Source: a virus. From it: 25,069 bases of DNA. The notes under the pieces were generated by a model. It saw only the letters and a program-made list of their open reading frames with translations, had not been told where the DNA came from and made no database searches. Positions 7,140-14,278 of the stretch are shown in pieces; position 1 is the first letter of the stretch, and every line of letters begins with the position of its first letter. The DNA lies in the IMG/VR virus record IMGVR_UViG_3300028895_000330, positions 1 to 25,069 of that record, one strand, 5' to 3'. Position numbers and translations under genes: made by a program.

Positions 7140-7950
7140 CCCGAACGCTCCCGCTCTCGTCGAATCGAGGAAGAACCTCGGCGAGCACCTCAAGAAGTGG
7201 AAGGGGCGGATCGCTCAGATCTACGGAGACGACGCACAGACCGGACGGCTCTTCGCAGTCGCGGATGCATGTATGCGTCGGAACCCCGACCTCGGCGGAT
7301 GTACCCTCGACTCCTTCCGGACCGCTCTCGAAGACGCGGCCGCGCTCGGGCTCCTTCCGACCGGTTTGATGAACCTCGGACACATCGTTCCCTTCCGGAA
7401 CCGGAGGGGATCGAAGGACGCAGTCTTCATCGCTGGGTATCGAGGGCTCCTCGACATCTGCTACCGCTCGAAGAAGGTCGCCGGATACGAGATCGGACTC
7501 GTCCACATTCACGACGACTTCGAGTACGTCCGAGGACTTCAACCGGTTCTCCGACACGATCCGGAGTTCGAGGGCGTGTACACCTTCGACAACCGACAGG
7601 AGCTTCGTTGCGGATACGCGATCTGGTGGGACGTGATCGACGGACAGCCGGTCGCGCAGCGTCACATCGTCTTGACCTTCGACGAGCTCGAACGGCTTCG
7701 TCTCAAGTCGAAGAAGCCGGACTCCGGTCCGTGGAAGTCGGACTACCACGCGATGATTCAGAAGACGATCGTCCGAGCGTCGACGAAGCTCATGCCGCTC
7801 ACGCCGGCAGAAGACGTACTCCTCGCGAGGACGTTCGATCGAGAGGACGAGAAGATCGGTCTACGGGATCCCGTGATCGACATCGAACCCGACGCTCCGC
7901 AGGCTCCGGAGGAGACCCCGAAGGATCCGTCCGATGAGGACGACGAATAG
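7126..7950 (+). CDS. recT: RecT-family single-strand annealing protein
   Basis: 274 residues, GTG start behind GAAGGAGGT and overlapping the ATPase by 14 bp. The sequence follows RecT/Bet-like annealing proteins: an N-terminal helix region, D-A-C-M-R-R-N-P-D-L near residue 45, a central L-G-L-L-P-T-G segment, G-H-I-V-P-F-R-N, then F-I-A-G-Y-R-G-L-L-D (RecT hallmark, about 103-112), and K-S-D-Y-H-A-M-I-Q-K-T near 205. The C-terminal 40 residues are acidic and probably disordered, as is common for tails that interact with single-strand-binding proteins. It anneals complementary single strands during phage recombination. The nuclease, ATPase and RecT genes form one overlapping cluster. Family assignment is strong. 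Confidence 0.92.
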   Translation: MAQSNPNAPALVESRKNLGEHLKKWKGRIAQIYGDDAQTGRLFAVADACMRRNPDLGGCTLDSFRTALEDAAALGLLPTGLMNLGHIVPFRNRRGSKDAVFIAGYRGLLDICYRSKKVAGYEIGLVHIHDDFEYVRGLQPVLRHDPEFEGVYTFDNRQELRCGYAIWWDVIDGQPVAQRHIVLTFDELERLRLKSKKPDSGPWKSDYHAMIQKTIVRASTKLMPLTPAEDVLLARTFDREDEKIGLRDPVIDIEPDAPQAPEETPKDPSDEDDE

Positions 7951-7962
7951 AAGGGAGGCGCG

Positions 7963-10098
7963 TTGTCGAAGGACAAAGTCCTCGGGGCGGCTCTCTTCTA
8001 CGCTCGGCTCGGGTGGAGGGTCTTCCCCCTTCACTCGATCCGGGACGGGGTCTGTAGCTGTCCTCGAGGCGAGGAGTGCGAGAGTCCGGGGAAGCATCCT
8101 CGAACCGTCCACGGCCTCAAGGACGCGACGACGGACGAGGTTCGAGTTCGGGACTGGTGGAAGGAGTGGCCTGACGCAAACATCGGAATCGTAACGGGGG
8201 TCGAGTCGGGGATCTTCGTGATCGACGTTGACCCGAAGAACGACGGGGAGACCGGGTTCGATCTCTTGCACGAGGACCGGGAGTTCCCGGAGACGCCGCT
8301 CGTCTTCACCGGAGGCGGAGGCCGTCACTACTTCTTCCGGTACCCGTACGCGCCGAGCGACGGCCAGGAGGTTCGGAATCGCACCGGGGTACGTCAGGGA
8401 GTTGACATCCGGGGGGAGGGCGGCTACGTCGTCGCACCTCCCTCCGATCACGTTTCGGGCAGTCTGTACCTCTGGGAGGAGTCTGCGAACCCTCGAACGA
8501 TCGAGCCCCCTCTACCTCCGGAATGGCTGATCGAGGAGCTTTCTGCTCCTGCTACGTACTCCCCAGGTACAAGCTCGGGGCGTGTACGCCCGGAGGAGAT
8601 CCTCGCGGGGGTTCCGGAGGGGACGAGAGACACGACGCTCTTCCGCTACGCCTGCTCGCTACGGGATGCCGGAGTCCGGTACACGGAAGCGATCGAGCTC
8701 GTCAAGCTCGCGGCCTCACGATGCGATCCTCCGTTCCCGGAGGAACTGGCCGTCGAGAAGGTCGAGCGAGTATGGAAGACGTACGCGCCGAAGGACTTGA
8801 AGCACATGGCGCTCGATTCTCCGGAACCCACCATCGAAGGGAACGACCGGACACTTCGAGTCGAGTGGCGAGACCGGCAGGTCTTCGCCGGGATCACGAG
8901 TCTCCGAGACAACTCGAAGGGCGACGTCACCGGCTATCTCCGCATCGGTACCTACATCTTCGGACAGCCGAAGACGGTCACGGAGGGGAAGTACAACTTC
9001 GCGACGGTACAAACGCGGAAGCAATGGTCGAACCTACTGACCGAGCGATGTCCGGGCTTCGACTGGTTCGCCATCCTCGAGAAGCTCTGCGAGCTCGTCA
9101 TCGCACACGTGCATCGGGGAGAGCCGACGGTCGACCTCGACATTGCAGACGACTCCGTCGAACGGATCACCTACGCGCTTCGTCCGTTCGTGGTCCGTGG
9201 ACAGCCGAACGTGATCTTCGGAGATCGGTCCTCGGGGAAGTCCTACCTCGGAGTCCTCGTCGCGTACCTCGTCGCGCTCGGTCGGGAGGGGGGGATCCTT
9301 GGCTTCGATGCAGAGGATCCGCTCTACCGTCCGTACATCCTCGATTGGGAGGGGGACGCGGACACGATGAAGTACCGCCTCCGTTGTCTCTCGAAGGGAC
9401 TCGGTCTTCCGCCGAAGGTGATTCCATACCGTCGGTGTGACCGTCCGCTCTTCGACGACGTCGACCGGATTCGTGAGGAGCTTCTCGATCGGAAGGTGGA
9501 CTTCGTCCTCATCGACTCCCTCGGGCCTGCGTGTGGGGGAGACCTCAACGCTCCGCAGCCGGCGATCGAGTTCTTTCGGGCTCTCCGGAGTCTCGGAATC
9601 TCGTCCTTGATCGTTGCTCACAACGCGAAAGGGAAGGGACCGAAGAGCGTGTTCGGGAGTTCGTTCTTTGAGAACCTCGCACGGTCGATCTGGGAGATCC
9701 GGACGGACAACGACGACGAGAAGATCGCGAGGATGGGAGCGATCCATCGGAAGGCGAACTTCTCGGGACTGAACCCACCTCTCGGGTTCGAGTTCCGATT
9801 CGACGATGTCCACGGAGAGACGACGATTCGCCGGACGGACGTTCGAGAGCTCGTCCACGCGCAGGGAGCCCTTCATCTGACGACGCGGATCCTCGACCTA
9901 CTCTCGGATGCTGGAAAGATGAAGTCTCCGGAGATCGCTCACGAGCTCGGAGAGGATCCGAACAAGGTCCGAGCGACGTTGAACCACATGAAGCGACAGG
10001 ACCGCGTCGGGAAGGAAGTGAAGGGAGGACGTTGGTTCCTGATCGCGGAGGAGCCTACGTACGGGATTCCGGAGGAGAAGGAGGAGCGATTGGTATGA
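7963..10098 (+). CDS. Primase-polymerase / RepA-like helicase fusion with C-terminal winged helix
   Basis: 711 residues, TTG start placed behind AAGGGAGGC. Residues 1-200 form a primase-polymerase (PF09250-like) domain: C31, C33 and C39 with G-K-H-P as a zinc-like cluster, I-D-V-D-P (87-91) supplying catalytic acidic residues, G-G-G-G-R-H-Y-F-F-R, and V-D-I-R-G-E-G-G-Y-V-V-A-P-P-S. A helical linker region (about 220-290) follows. The RecA-like ATPase has Walker A F-G-D-R-S-S-G-K-S-Y (about 417-426), Walker B V-D-F-V-L-I-D-S (near 513) and V-A-H-N-A-K-G near 550. The last 70 residues look like a winged helix (P-E-I-A-H-E-L-G, K-V-R-A-T-L-N-H-M). It primes and unwinds DNA at the phage fork. It overlaps the next start by 4 bp. 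Confidence 0.9.
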   Translation: MSKDKVLGAALFYARLGWRVFPLHSIRDGVCSCPRGEECESPGKHPRTVHGLKDATTDEVRVRDWWKEWPDANIGIVTGVESGIFVIDVDPKNDGETGFDLLHEDREFPETPLVFTGGGGRHYFFRYPYAPSDGQEVRNRTGVRQGVDIRGEGGYVVAPPSDHVSGSLYLWEESANPRTIEPPLPPEWLIEELSAPATYSPGTSSGRVRPEEILAGVPEGTRDTTLFRYACSLRDAGVRYTEAIELVKLAASRCDPPFPEELAVEKVERVWKTYAPKDLKHMALDSPEPTIEGNDRTLRVEWRDRQVFAGITSLRDNSKGDVTGYLRIGTYIFGQPKTVTEGKYNFATVQTRKQWSNLLTERCPGFDWFAILEKLCELVIAHVHRGEPTVDLDIADDSVERITYALRPFVVRGQPNVIFGDRSSGKSYLGVLVAYLVALGREGGILGFDAEDPLYRPYILDWEGDADTMKYRLRCLSKGLGLPPKVIPYRRCDRPLFDDVDRIREELLDRKVDFVLIDSLGPACGGDLNAPQPAIEFFRALRSLGISSLIVAHNAKGKGPKSVFGSSFFENLARSIWEIRTDNDDEKIARMGAIHRKANFSGLNPPLGFEFRFDDVHGETTIRRTDVRELVHAQGALHLTTRILDLLSDAGKMKSPEIAHELGEDPNKVRATLNHMKRQDRVGKEVKGGRWFLIAEEPTYGIPEEKEERLV

Positions 10099-10289
10099 CG
10101 ACGAACGGTAAAGACTCGGCAGACGGAGGCTATCTCATCCCGGGGGTCTTCACGGACTTGGTTCCTGTCTTCAACAACTGGTTCGGGAGAATCCTGATGC
10201 GATGGCTCGGAATCGGTCGTCGGGAGGAAGTCGACTTGTGGGGTCTCATAACGCAAGCGGTTCGGGATGCGGAGGTGCGGAATGACTAA
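10095..10289 (+). CDS. Small protein of unknown function
   Basis: 64 residues, ATG 10095 overlapping the primase-helicase stop (ATGA), with GGAGAAGGAGGAG upstream. The sequence includes a mildly hydrophobic, aromatic stretch (V-F-N-N-W-F-G-R-I-L-M-R-W-L-G) that could be an amphipathic helix. It ends in E-V-R-N-D, the same five residues that end the next gene, because a 17-bp DNA repeat covers both junctions. The next gene starts within the last 8 bp of this one. No function is recognised. Confidence 0.65.
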   Translation: MTTNGKDSADGGYLIPGVFTDLVPVFNNWFGRILMRWLGIGRREEVDLWGLITQAVRDAEVRND

Positions 10290-10510
10290 TCGGGCAGAGA
10301 TTGAACCTAGGCACAAACCAACTCCCTGTCAGGACCATCTATCGCGATATCAGCGAGCAAAGCTTGGCTTGCGCCGAGATCTGTTCCTTTGCCCCGGTCT
10401 GCGCACCTGGGACGAGGACGCGGGCTGCTACGTTTGCGATGTCTGCGGTGCGCATACGATAGACGGGCCTAGCGGGAGGGTAGAGGATCGCCAGGAGGTG
10501 CGGAATGACT
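10271..10510 (+). repeat. 17-bp direct repeat pair bounding a small gene cassette
   Basis: GGAGGTGCGGAATGACT occurs perfectly at 10271-10287 and 10494-10510. Each copy contains an SD, an ATG start and the C-terminal codons of the preceding gene (E-V-R-N-D). The unit from repeat to repeat is 223 bp and holds exactly one gene. This is the outcome expected if a gene was inserted or lost by recombination between identical start regions. Confidence 0.85.
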
Positions 10511-10512
10511 GA
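10282..10512 (+). CDS. Small cysteine-rich (zinc-finger-like) protein, repeat-bounded cassette
   Basis: 76 residues, ATG 10282 behind GGAGGTGCGG; an earlier in-frame ATG at 10267 has no SD. The protein is basic at the N-terminus and has cysteines in F-L-C-P-G and C-Y-V-C-D-V-C-G-A-H, a likely zinc site. Codon use differs from the surrounding phage genes: AGG, CTA, ATA, AAA, TTG and TAT codons appear here and are rare around it. The gene lies between two copies of a 17-bp repeat. It is probably a recently acquired accessory gene. Function unknown; nucleic-acid binding is possible because of the Cys cluster. Confidence 0.62.
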   Translation: MTNRAEIEPRHKPTPCQDHLSRYQRAKLGLRRDLFLCPGLRTWDEDAGCYVCDVCGAHTIDGPSGRVEDRQEVRND

Positions 10513-11041
10513 CTTCGCGCGGGAAGCAGCAATCGAACTGTATGATCGCGGCTACATCGTGAAGAGGCTAGCGGTACCTAGCAACTTGGAGTGCGTGGAA
10601 GAGATCCTTCGTCGACTCCTGGCCAAGCACGCCTCGCCTGACCTCGACACGCTGGCGCGAGAGCTCGCGGCCGAGATCATCGGCCCTGCTTGGACGCCTG
10701 AAGACGCATCGCACATCGCGGTCATGATGAACGAAGCCCTCGCCCCCTACTTCGCGGCCCGAGACGAGCGGGCGGCGGCCAGCATTGACGGGGTCGTTGT
10801 CTTCATGAGAAGTGAGAGCGAAGGCGGCGATCGCTGCATCTGCTGTGACGGGCCGCACATCTTCAACAGACGGCTGGTTCTTGATCCATGGGAGAGCAGG
10901 CTTCCGAAGCACATGCAAACGTCCGTCAACGACTGGCTCTACGATGCTGTTCTCTTCGACAACGCCAACGAGGGGGCGCGAGTTCGTGTTACTGTCGAGA
11001 TCCTCGCCCTGCTCCCGAAGGAGGCGAGCGATGAAGACTGA
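10505..11041 (+). CDS. Protein of unknown function with foreign-looking codon use
   Basis: 178 residues, ATG 10505 in the second copy of the GGAGGTGCGG start repeat, overlapping the previous gene by 8 bp. The N-terminal half is helical (L-E-C-V-E-E-I-L-R-R-L-L-A-K-H, then D-T-L-A-R-E-L-A-A-E-I-I). The centre has C-I-C-C-D-G-P-H, which could bind a metal. CTG, GGC, GCC and CGC codons are used freely, in contrast to the CTC/GGA/TCG preference elsewhere. With its neighbours it forms an island between the primase-helicase and the first motif-bearing spacer. Role unknown; no catalytic motif is recognised. Confidence 0.65.
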   Translation: MTDFAREAAIELYDRGYIVKRLAVPSNLECVEEILRRLLAKHASPDLDTLARELAAEIIGPAWTPEDASHIAVMMNEALAPYFAARDERAAASIDGVVVFMRSESEGGDRCICCDGPHIFNRRLVLDPWESRLPKHMQTSVNDWLYDAVLFDNANEGARVRVTVEILALLPKEASDED

Positions 11042-11312
11042 GAACATCGACACGTGCATCCGCGGTTTCGAAGAGCGCCTGATTGCGCTGGGCATGACTC
11101 CAGTCTCGCCAGGGGAAGCCCGCGCCGAACTTGCGGCCCTGAAGGAGCGACTGGCGCGGTGGGAGGCGGCGTTGCGAAGGATCGTCTTGACCATCGTGGA
11201 ATGCCGAAACCGCAAAGACTGGGGCGATGACGCCTTGGACGATGTGGAGGAGCTGGCTCGTTCCGTCCTCGCCGACGCCCCGACTGGGGAAAGCGAGTCC
11301 AGCGATGGGTAA
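11031..11312 (+). CDS. Small coiled-coil-like protein of unknown function
   Basis: 93 residues. ATG 11031 is preferred over the longer upstream open frame because GGAGGCG lies just upstream and the gene overlaps the previous one by 11 bp. The middle is a long helix (E-A-R-A-E-L-A-A-L-K-E-R-L-A-R-W-E-A-A-L-R-R) with heptad-like leucines. The end is acidic and Ser-rich. Codon use matches the preceding foreign-looking gene. It has no recognisable domain. It overlaps the next gene by 8 bp. Confidence 0.62.
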   Translation: MKTENIDTCIRGFEERLIALGMTPVSPGEARAELAALKERLARWEAALRRIVLTIVECRNRKDWGDDALDDVEELARSVLADAPTGESESSDG

Positions 11313-11691
11313 CGGCTACGAAGAGCGGACCGAGTACACCGGAGAGCCCATTGGCAACGATCCCCGCCTCGAGGCTTGCGAACGGGAGACCGGCTTCTCC
11401 TTTGACGACCGGGACGAGTACGTTCGTCTCTCGTCTTACCAGTCTGCTATAGTCCGTGGGTTGCTCGACTCCGAAGGGGTAGAGGTCGAGCGGATCTTCC
11501 TCCTCGACGGAGTCGTGGTCGGGCTCCTCGCGAGATTCCCGAAGTCGATGCTCGCGATCAAGACACCGCGCAAGTCGACAGCGACCGGGAGGATCGTCTC
11601 GGGAGCACTCAGGACGAAGGGGATTGTTCCGAAGATGGAGGGACGATTCCGCCCCGAGCTCCTCGAATCGAGGGATCGGGAAAGGGGGTGA
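11305..11691 (+). CDS. Protein of unknown function
   Basis: 128 residues from ATG 11305, chosen by overlap with the previous stop; the frame is open to 11227 but lacks an SD. Beta-type segments are visible (V-E-R-I-F-L-L-D-G-V-V-V-G-L-L) and the C-terminal part is basic (K-S-M-L-A-I-K-T-P-R-K-S). Codon use is back to the CTC/GTC/GGA style of the main genome, so the foreign-looking island appears to end about here. It is the last gene before the spacer with the 13-bp inverted repeat. No family is recognised. Confidence 0.62.
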   Translation: MGNGYEERTEYTGEPIGNDPRLEACERETGFSFDDRDEYVRLSSYQSAIVRGLLDSEGVEVERIFLLDGVVVGLLARFPKSMLAIKTPRKSTATGRIVSGALRTKGIVPKMEGRFRPELLESRDRERG

Positions 11692-11721
11692 TCCGTGGTA
11701 CCGCAAAGGTTGACGGATAGC

Positions 11722-11790
11722 GTTTACGGTCGAGATCGGGATCCGGGGAGGGAAAGCCCTTCTGTTGCGGCTTCTGGCTCGACCGTAAAC
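11722..11790. repeat. 13-bp perfect inverted repeat (GACCGTAAAC motif) in intergenic spacer
   Basis: GTTTACGGTCGAG (11722-11734) and CTCGACCGTAAAC (11778-11790) are perfect inverted copies 43 bp apart. A further half site, CTTTACGC, follows at 11791-11798. The 122-bp spacer 11692-11813 also has a TTGACG at 11710-11715 (a -35-like match without a good -10) and a short stem at about 11754-11769. The same motif recurs near 14.2-14.4 kb. It is probably a protein-binding site (operator or origin iteron). Confidence 0.7.
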
Positions 11791-11813
11791 CTTTACGCTC
11801 GGAGGTTCCGTTC

Positions 11814-12224
11814 GTGGCGTTGAAGAAGATCGAACCCGCTCGTCACGTCTACCAGGGACCGGTCGTCGTCGCCTCGCTCAAGCCGGGACGGAAGGTGATG
11901 CGGATCCGGCGCTCGACGGCGAAGCTCTGGGGGATCCTCGAGGCGAAGACGGTCGATCCGCTCTTCGACGACTGCGATCCCGACGTCTTCTACCTCCAGT
12001 TCCACGAGGACGAGCAGGGGACGTACCGGATCGCGGTCGGAAGTCGCGGGGGGACGCGTTGGTTCGCCTGTGCGGGGATTGTGAATCACTTCTCACGGGA
12101 TGCTCGCGGCCGCTGGCGTCCGAACGCTCCGTTCCCCGAGTTCGGGACGACTGCCTTCCGTGGGGTTCGAGAGAAGGCGGGGTTCGTCCGATTCAACATC
12201 CGGGAGAAGGTGAGACGATCGTGA
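11814..12224 (+). CDS. Protein of unknown function, first gene after the motif-bearing spacer
   Basis: 136 residues, GTG start behind GGAGGTTCC. The sequence is basic and beta-rich (G-P-V-V-V-A-S-L-K-P-G-R-K-V-M-R-I-R-R, then F-Y-L-Q-F-H-E-D) with one G-G-T-R-W-F-A-C segment. Several Arg-rich patches suggest possible nucleic-acid contact, but no known motif is found. It starts a run of six genes joined by 4-bp overlaps that ends at 14256. The spacer upstream carries the inverted repeat, so expression may be controlled there. Function unknown. Confidence 0.68.
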   Translation: MALKKIEPARHVYQGPVVVASLKPGRKVMRIRRSTAKLWGILEAKTVDPLFDDCDPDVFYLQFHEDEQGTYRIAVGSRGGTRWFACAGIVNHFSRDARGRWRPNAPFPEFGTTAFRGVREKAGFVRFNIREKVRRS

Positions 12225-12619
12225 CCGAGAGGAAAGAGCGCGTCATCATCGACCCTGAGTTCAAGCTCGCTCGGACGTATCGCTGTCCGAAGTGCGGGTT
12301 CGAGCACACGATCACGAAGGCGGAGATCGTCGACAACTCGACCGCTCGTCGGATGTGGAACGAGGAGATGACGCCCTGGTACGAGGGACGGTTCCCTCCG
12401 TTCCTGATGTGCGGGAAGTGCTTCTCCGCTCATCCAAAGAGACCTGCTCCGCAGATGTGGCCGGTCCCCGACTCGTCCGAACAGGGGGGAGACGACGTTC
12501 TCCCGGTGACGCACAAGTGCCGGAACTGCGGATTCAAAGCTCCGATGCCGTCGAGGTTTCCGGACGGCTGGAAGTGTCCTCGGTGCCGGTTCGGAGACAT
12601 GAGGAGGAAGCGTTGGTGA
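12221..12619 (+). CDS. Zinc-ribbon protein with four CxxC pairs
   Basis: 132 residues, GTG 12221 overlapping the previous stop (GTGA), with GAGAAGGTGAG as SD. Four cysteine pairs are visible: C-P-K-C-G-F (near residue 23), C-G-K-C (near 65), C-R-N-C-G-F (near 100) and C-P-R-C (near 118). They would form two zinc ribbons, one at each end. Such proteins usually bind nucleic acid or act as small regulators, but no specific family is recognised. The C-terminus is basic (R-R-K-R-W). It is followed without a gap by another Cys-pair protein. Confidence 0.72.
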   Translation: MTERKERVIIDPEFKLARTYRCPKCGFEHTITKAEIVDNSTARRMWNEEMTPWYEGRFPPFLMCGKCFSAHPKRPAPQMWPVPDSSEQGGDDVLPVTHKCRNCGFKAPMPSRFPDGWKCPRCRFGDMRRKRW

Positions 12620-13191
12620 AGAATCTCACGAAGGTCGACGTCTGGGTCTTCCTGCAGGTCCTACGGGATCGGGAGAATCGAAGGGTCATCGGCGTCTTCG
12701 CCGTCAGAGACGACGCAACCATCGTCTCCGCTCAGGTCGGCAAGACGAACGAAATCGCACTCGAAGGATTCCGGGAGAGGTTACAGAAGCGACTCCTCGC
12801 AATCGCAAGAGCGGAGGCCGAGGAGGGGATCTTCAACGAGTACCAGATCCACTACACGGAGAATCCACGAGCGATCCGAGCTCTCAGTCTCATCTTGAAG
12901 GCCCTCGAAGGAGAGGCATGGGACCGGATCCGGGACGGGATGATCCTCGCGTTCGACTACACACACGAGGACGCCTTCTTCGGGACAGCGGGAGAGCTTC
13001 AGGATCTCCGGAGGGCATGCCCTGAGTGTGGTCTCCCGGCTCCGTTCTTCGGGAAGGTCGCGTCGGAGGGGGATCGCGAGACGTGGTCTGGAGACTGGGG
13101 TTGCGCGTCCTGCGGGTTCCGAGCTCCGGACGACGAGTACAAGGAGATGCTCGAAGAGCTCCTTGCGGAGAAGAGGGAGCGGGAATCTTGA
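12616..13191 (+). CDS. Protein of unknown function with C-terminal zinc ribbon
   Basis: 191 residues from GTG 12616 (GTGA overlap), with SD AGGAGGAA; TTG 12613 is an in-frame alternative one codon earlier. The first 130 residues are a mixed alpha/beta domain (V-D-V-W-V-F-L-Q-V-L-R-D, I-G-V-F-A-V-R-D-D-A). The end has C-P-E-C-G and C-A-S-C-G-F, a CxxC...CxxC zinc ribbon at about 135-170, then an acidic helix. It resembles its upstream neighbour only in the zinc pairs. The next gene, a DNA methyltransferase, starts in a 4-bp overlap. Function unknown. Confidence 0.7.
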   Translation: MKNLTKVDVWVFLQVLRDRENRRVIGVFAVRDDATIVSAQVGKTNEIALEGFRERLQKRLLAIARAEAEEGIFNEYQIHYTENPRAIRALSLILKALEGEAWDRIRDGMILAFDYTHEDAFFGTAGELQDLRRACPECGLPAPFFGKVASEGDRETWSGDWGCASCGFRAPDDEYKEMLEELLAEKRERES

Positions 13192-13649
13192 CGGAAGAGA
13201 GACAGGTCCTCTTCCCGGGGGAGGTCCACCGGTACGCGGCGGGACGTCCTCGATACTGGCTCACCCCTCCTAAGCTCTACGACGTCCTCGATACAGAGTT
13301 CGGATTCGACTTCGATCCCTGCCCGTTCCCGCTTCCGGTCGGATTCAACGGCCTCTCCGTCGACTGGGGGAGATCGAACTTCGTCAACCCTCCATTCCGG
13401 CCGCACGACGTTGTCAACGGACGTGGACCGACCCAGTTCGTCCGGAAGGCAATTGCGGAGGCGGAGAAGGGGAAGACGTCCGTCCTCATCCTCCCTGTCC
13501 GTTGGTACACCGATATGCTCCTTGGAGCAAACGCGGAGATCCGGCAGCTTGGCCGTGTCGCGTGGGAGGAAGTCGAGACGCGGGAGCCAATGCCTCATCC
13601 GGGTCCGTGCGCTCTCTTCGTCCTTCGGGGGAAGGAGGGTCAATCATGA
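13188..13649 (+). CDS. DNA N6-adenine methyltransferase, phage Dam-like (PF05869 type)
   Basis: 153 residues, TTG start in a TTGA overlap with the previous gene. The start of the fold reads Y-W-L-T-P-P-K-L-Y-D-V-L, followed by F-G-F-D-F-D-P-C-P (38-46). The catalytic N-P-P-F motif lies at 67-70, followed by V-R-K-A-I-A-E-A and L-I-L-P-V-R-W-Y. This order matches the small phage Dam-like methyltransferases, which transfer methyl from S-adenosylmethionine to adenine. The usual role is protection from host restriction or marking of phage DNA. Length is typical of the short versions. No restriction partner is present. Target site cannot be read from the sequence. Confidence 0.85.
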   Translation: MTEERQVLFPGEVHRYAAGRPRYWLTPPKLYDVLDTEFGFDFDPCPFPLPVGFNGLSVDWGRSNFVNPPFRPHDVVNGRGPTQFVRKAIAEAEKGKTSVLILPVRWYTDMLLGANAEIRQLGRVAWEEVETREPMPHPGPCALFVLRGKEGQS

Positions 13650-13981
13650 GGACGCCACAGACACTAGCGGTAGCCTGTCAGCTTCTCCGGAATCGGGTTC
13701 GGTTCCGAAGAGCTTGTCTCATCCTCCCGGGGCACAACCTGGACGATCAGGAGAAGGATACCCTCGCGATCCGGGAAGCGGTGCGGAACTACGTCGAGGC
13801 GTGGATCGTCCCGCTCCTCGACGACATCGAGCGCGGCGACATGGTCGCGCTTCGGAAGCACATTTACTCGATGGCCCGGGACGAGTACGACCGACTCGAC
13901 TCTCCGTTCTACAAGTCTGGTGAGACGCGGATCCGGGTCGAGTCCTTCAGCAGGAACCCTGTGAAGGAAGCCGTCGAATGA
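13646..13981 (+). CDS. Helical protein of unknown function
   Basis: 111 residues from ATG 13646, overlapping the methyltransferase stop (ATGA) with GGAAGGAGG upstream. It is almost entirely helical, with Arg-rich N-terminal helices (L-L-R-N-R-V-R-F-R-R-A) and mid-protein D-D-I-E-R-G-D-M-V-A-L. No known domain is visible. It overlaps the next gene by 4 bp. The upstream open extension to 13502 lies wholly inside the methyltransferase gene and is discounted. Confidence 0.65.
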   Translation: MRTPQTLAVACQLLRNRVRFRRACLILPGHNLDDQEKDTLAIREAVRNYVEAWIVPLLDDIERGDMVALRKHIYSMARDEYDRLDSPFYKSGETRIRVESFSRNPVKEAVE

Positions 13982-14256
13982 TCCGGAAGGTCTTCGTCTT
14001 CGGGGTGACGCTCTGGATGTCCGCGACAACGACCGTCCGCTTCTGGCGTCCGTCTGCCCTCTGGGATCGGTATCGTCGGAACTACGAAGAGCTCGAACGT
14101 CGGGTCCGCGTCCGGAGGATGAAGGCGGGAGCTCGAAAGAAGATCGAGCGCCTCGGGAGAGCGAAGCGTCTCGTCGATTCTGCGAAGTACGGTCCTCTCG
14201 CCACAGACCGTAAACCCCGGAAGCCGTCCACGACGCCCGACACGGAGGAAACGTAG
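13978..14256 (+). CDS. Small basic protein of unknown function
   Basis: 92 residues, ATGA overlap with the previous gene. The N-terminus is mildly hydrophobic (V-F-V-F-G-V-T-L-W-M-S) and could be a weak membrane anchor. The rest is strongly basic (R-V-R-V-R-R-M-K-A-G-A-R-K-K). A GACCGTAAAC motif copy (14206-14216) lies inside its 3' end, just before the large non-coding region. It is the last gene of the block that starts at 11814. Function not recognised. Confidence 0.62.
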   Translation: MIRKVFVFGVTLWMSATTTVRFWRPSALWDRYRRNYEELERRVRVRRMKAGARKKIERLGRAKRLVDSAKYGPLATDRKPRKPSTTPDTEET

Positions 14257-14278
14257 ACAGTGACTACGATAGCGCAAA

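Noticed and set aside
11710-11738. TTGACG as the -35 of a + strand promoter at 11.7 kb
   Set aside because: No acceptable -10 at 16-18 bp spacing (sequence there is AGATCG). It was not listed as a promoter, only mentioned with the repeat.
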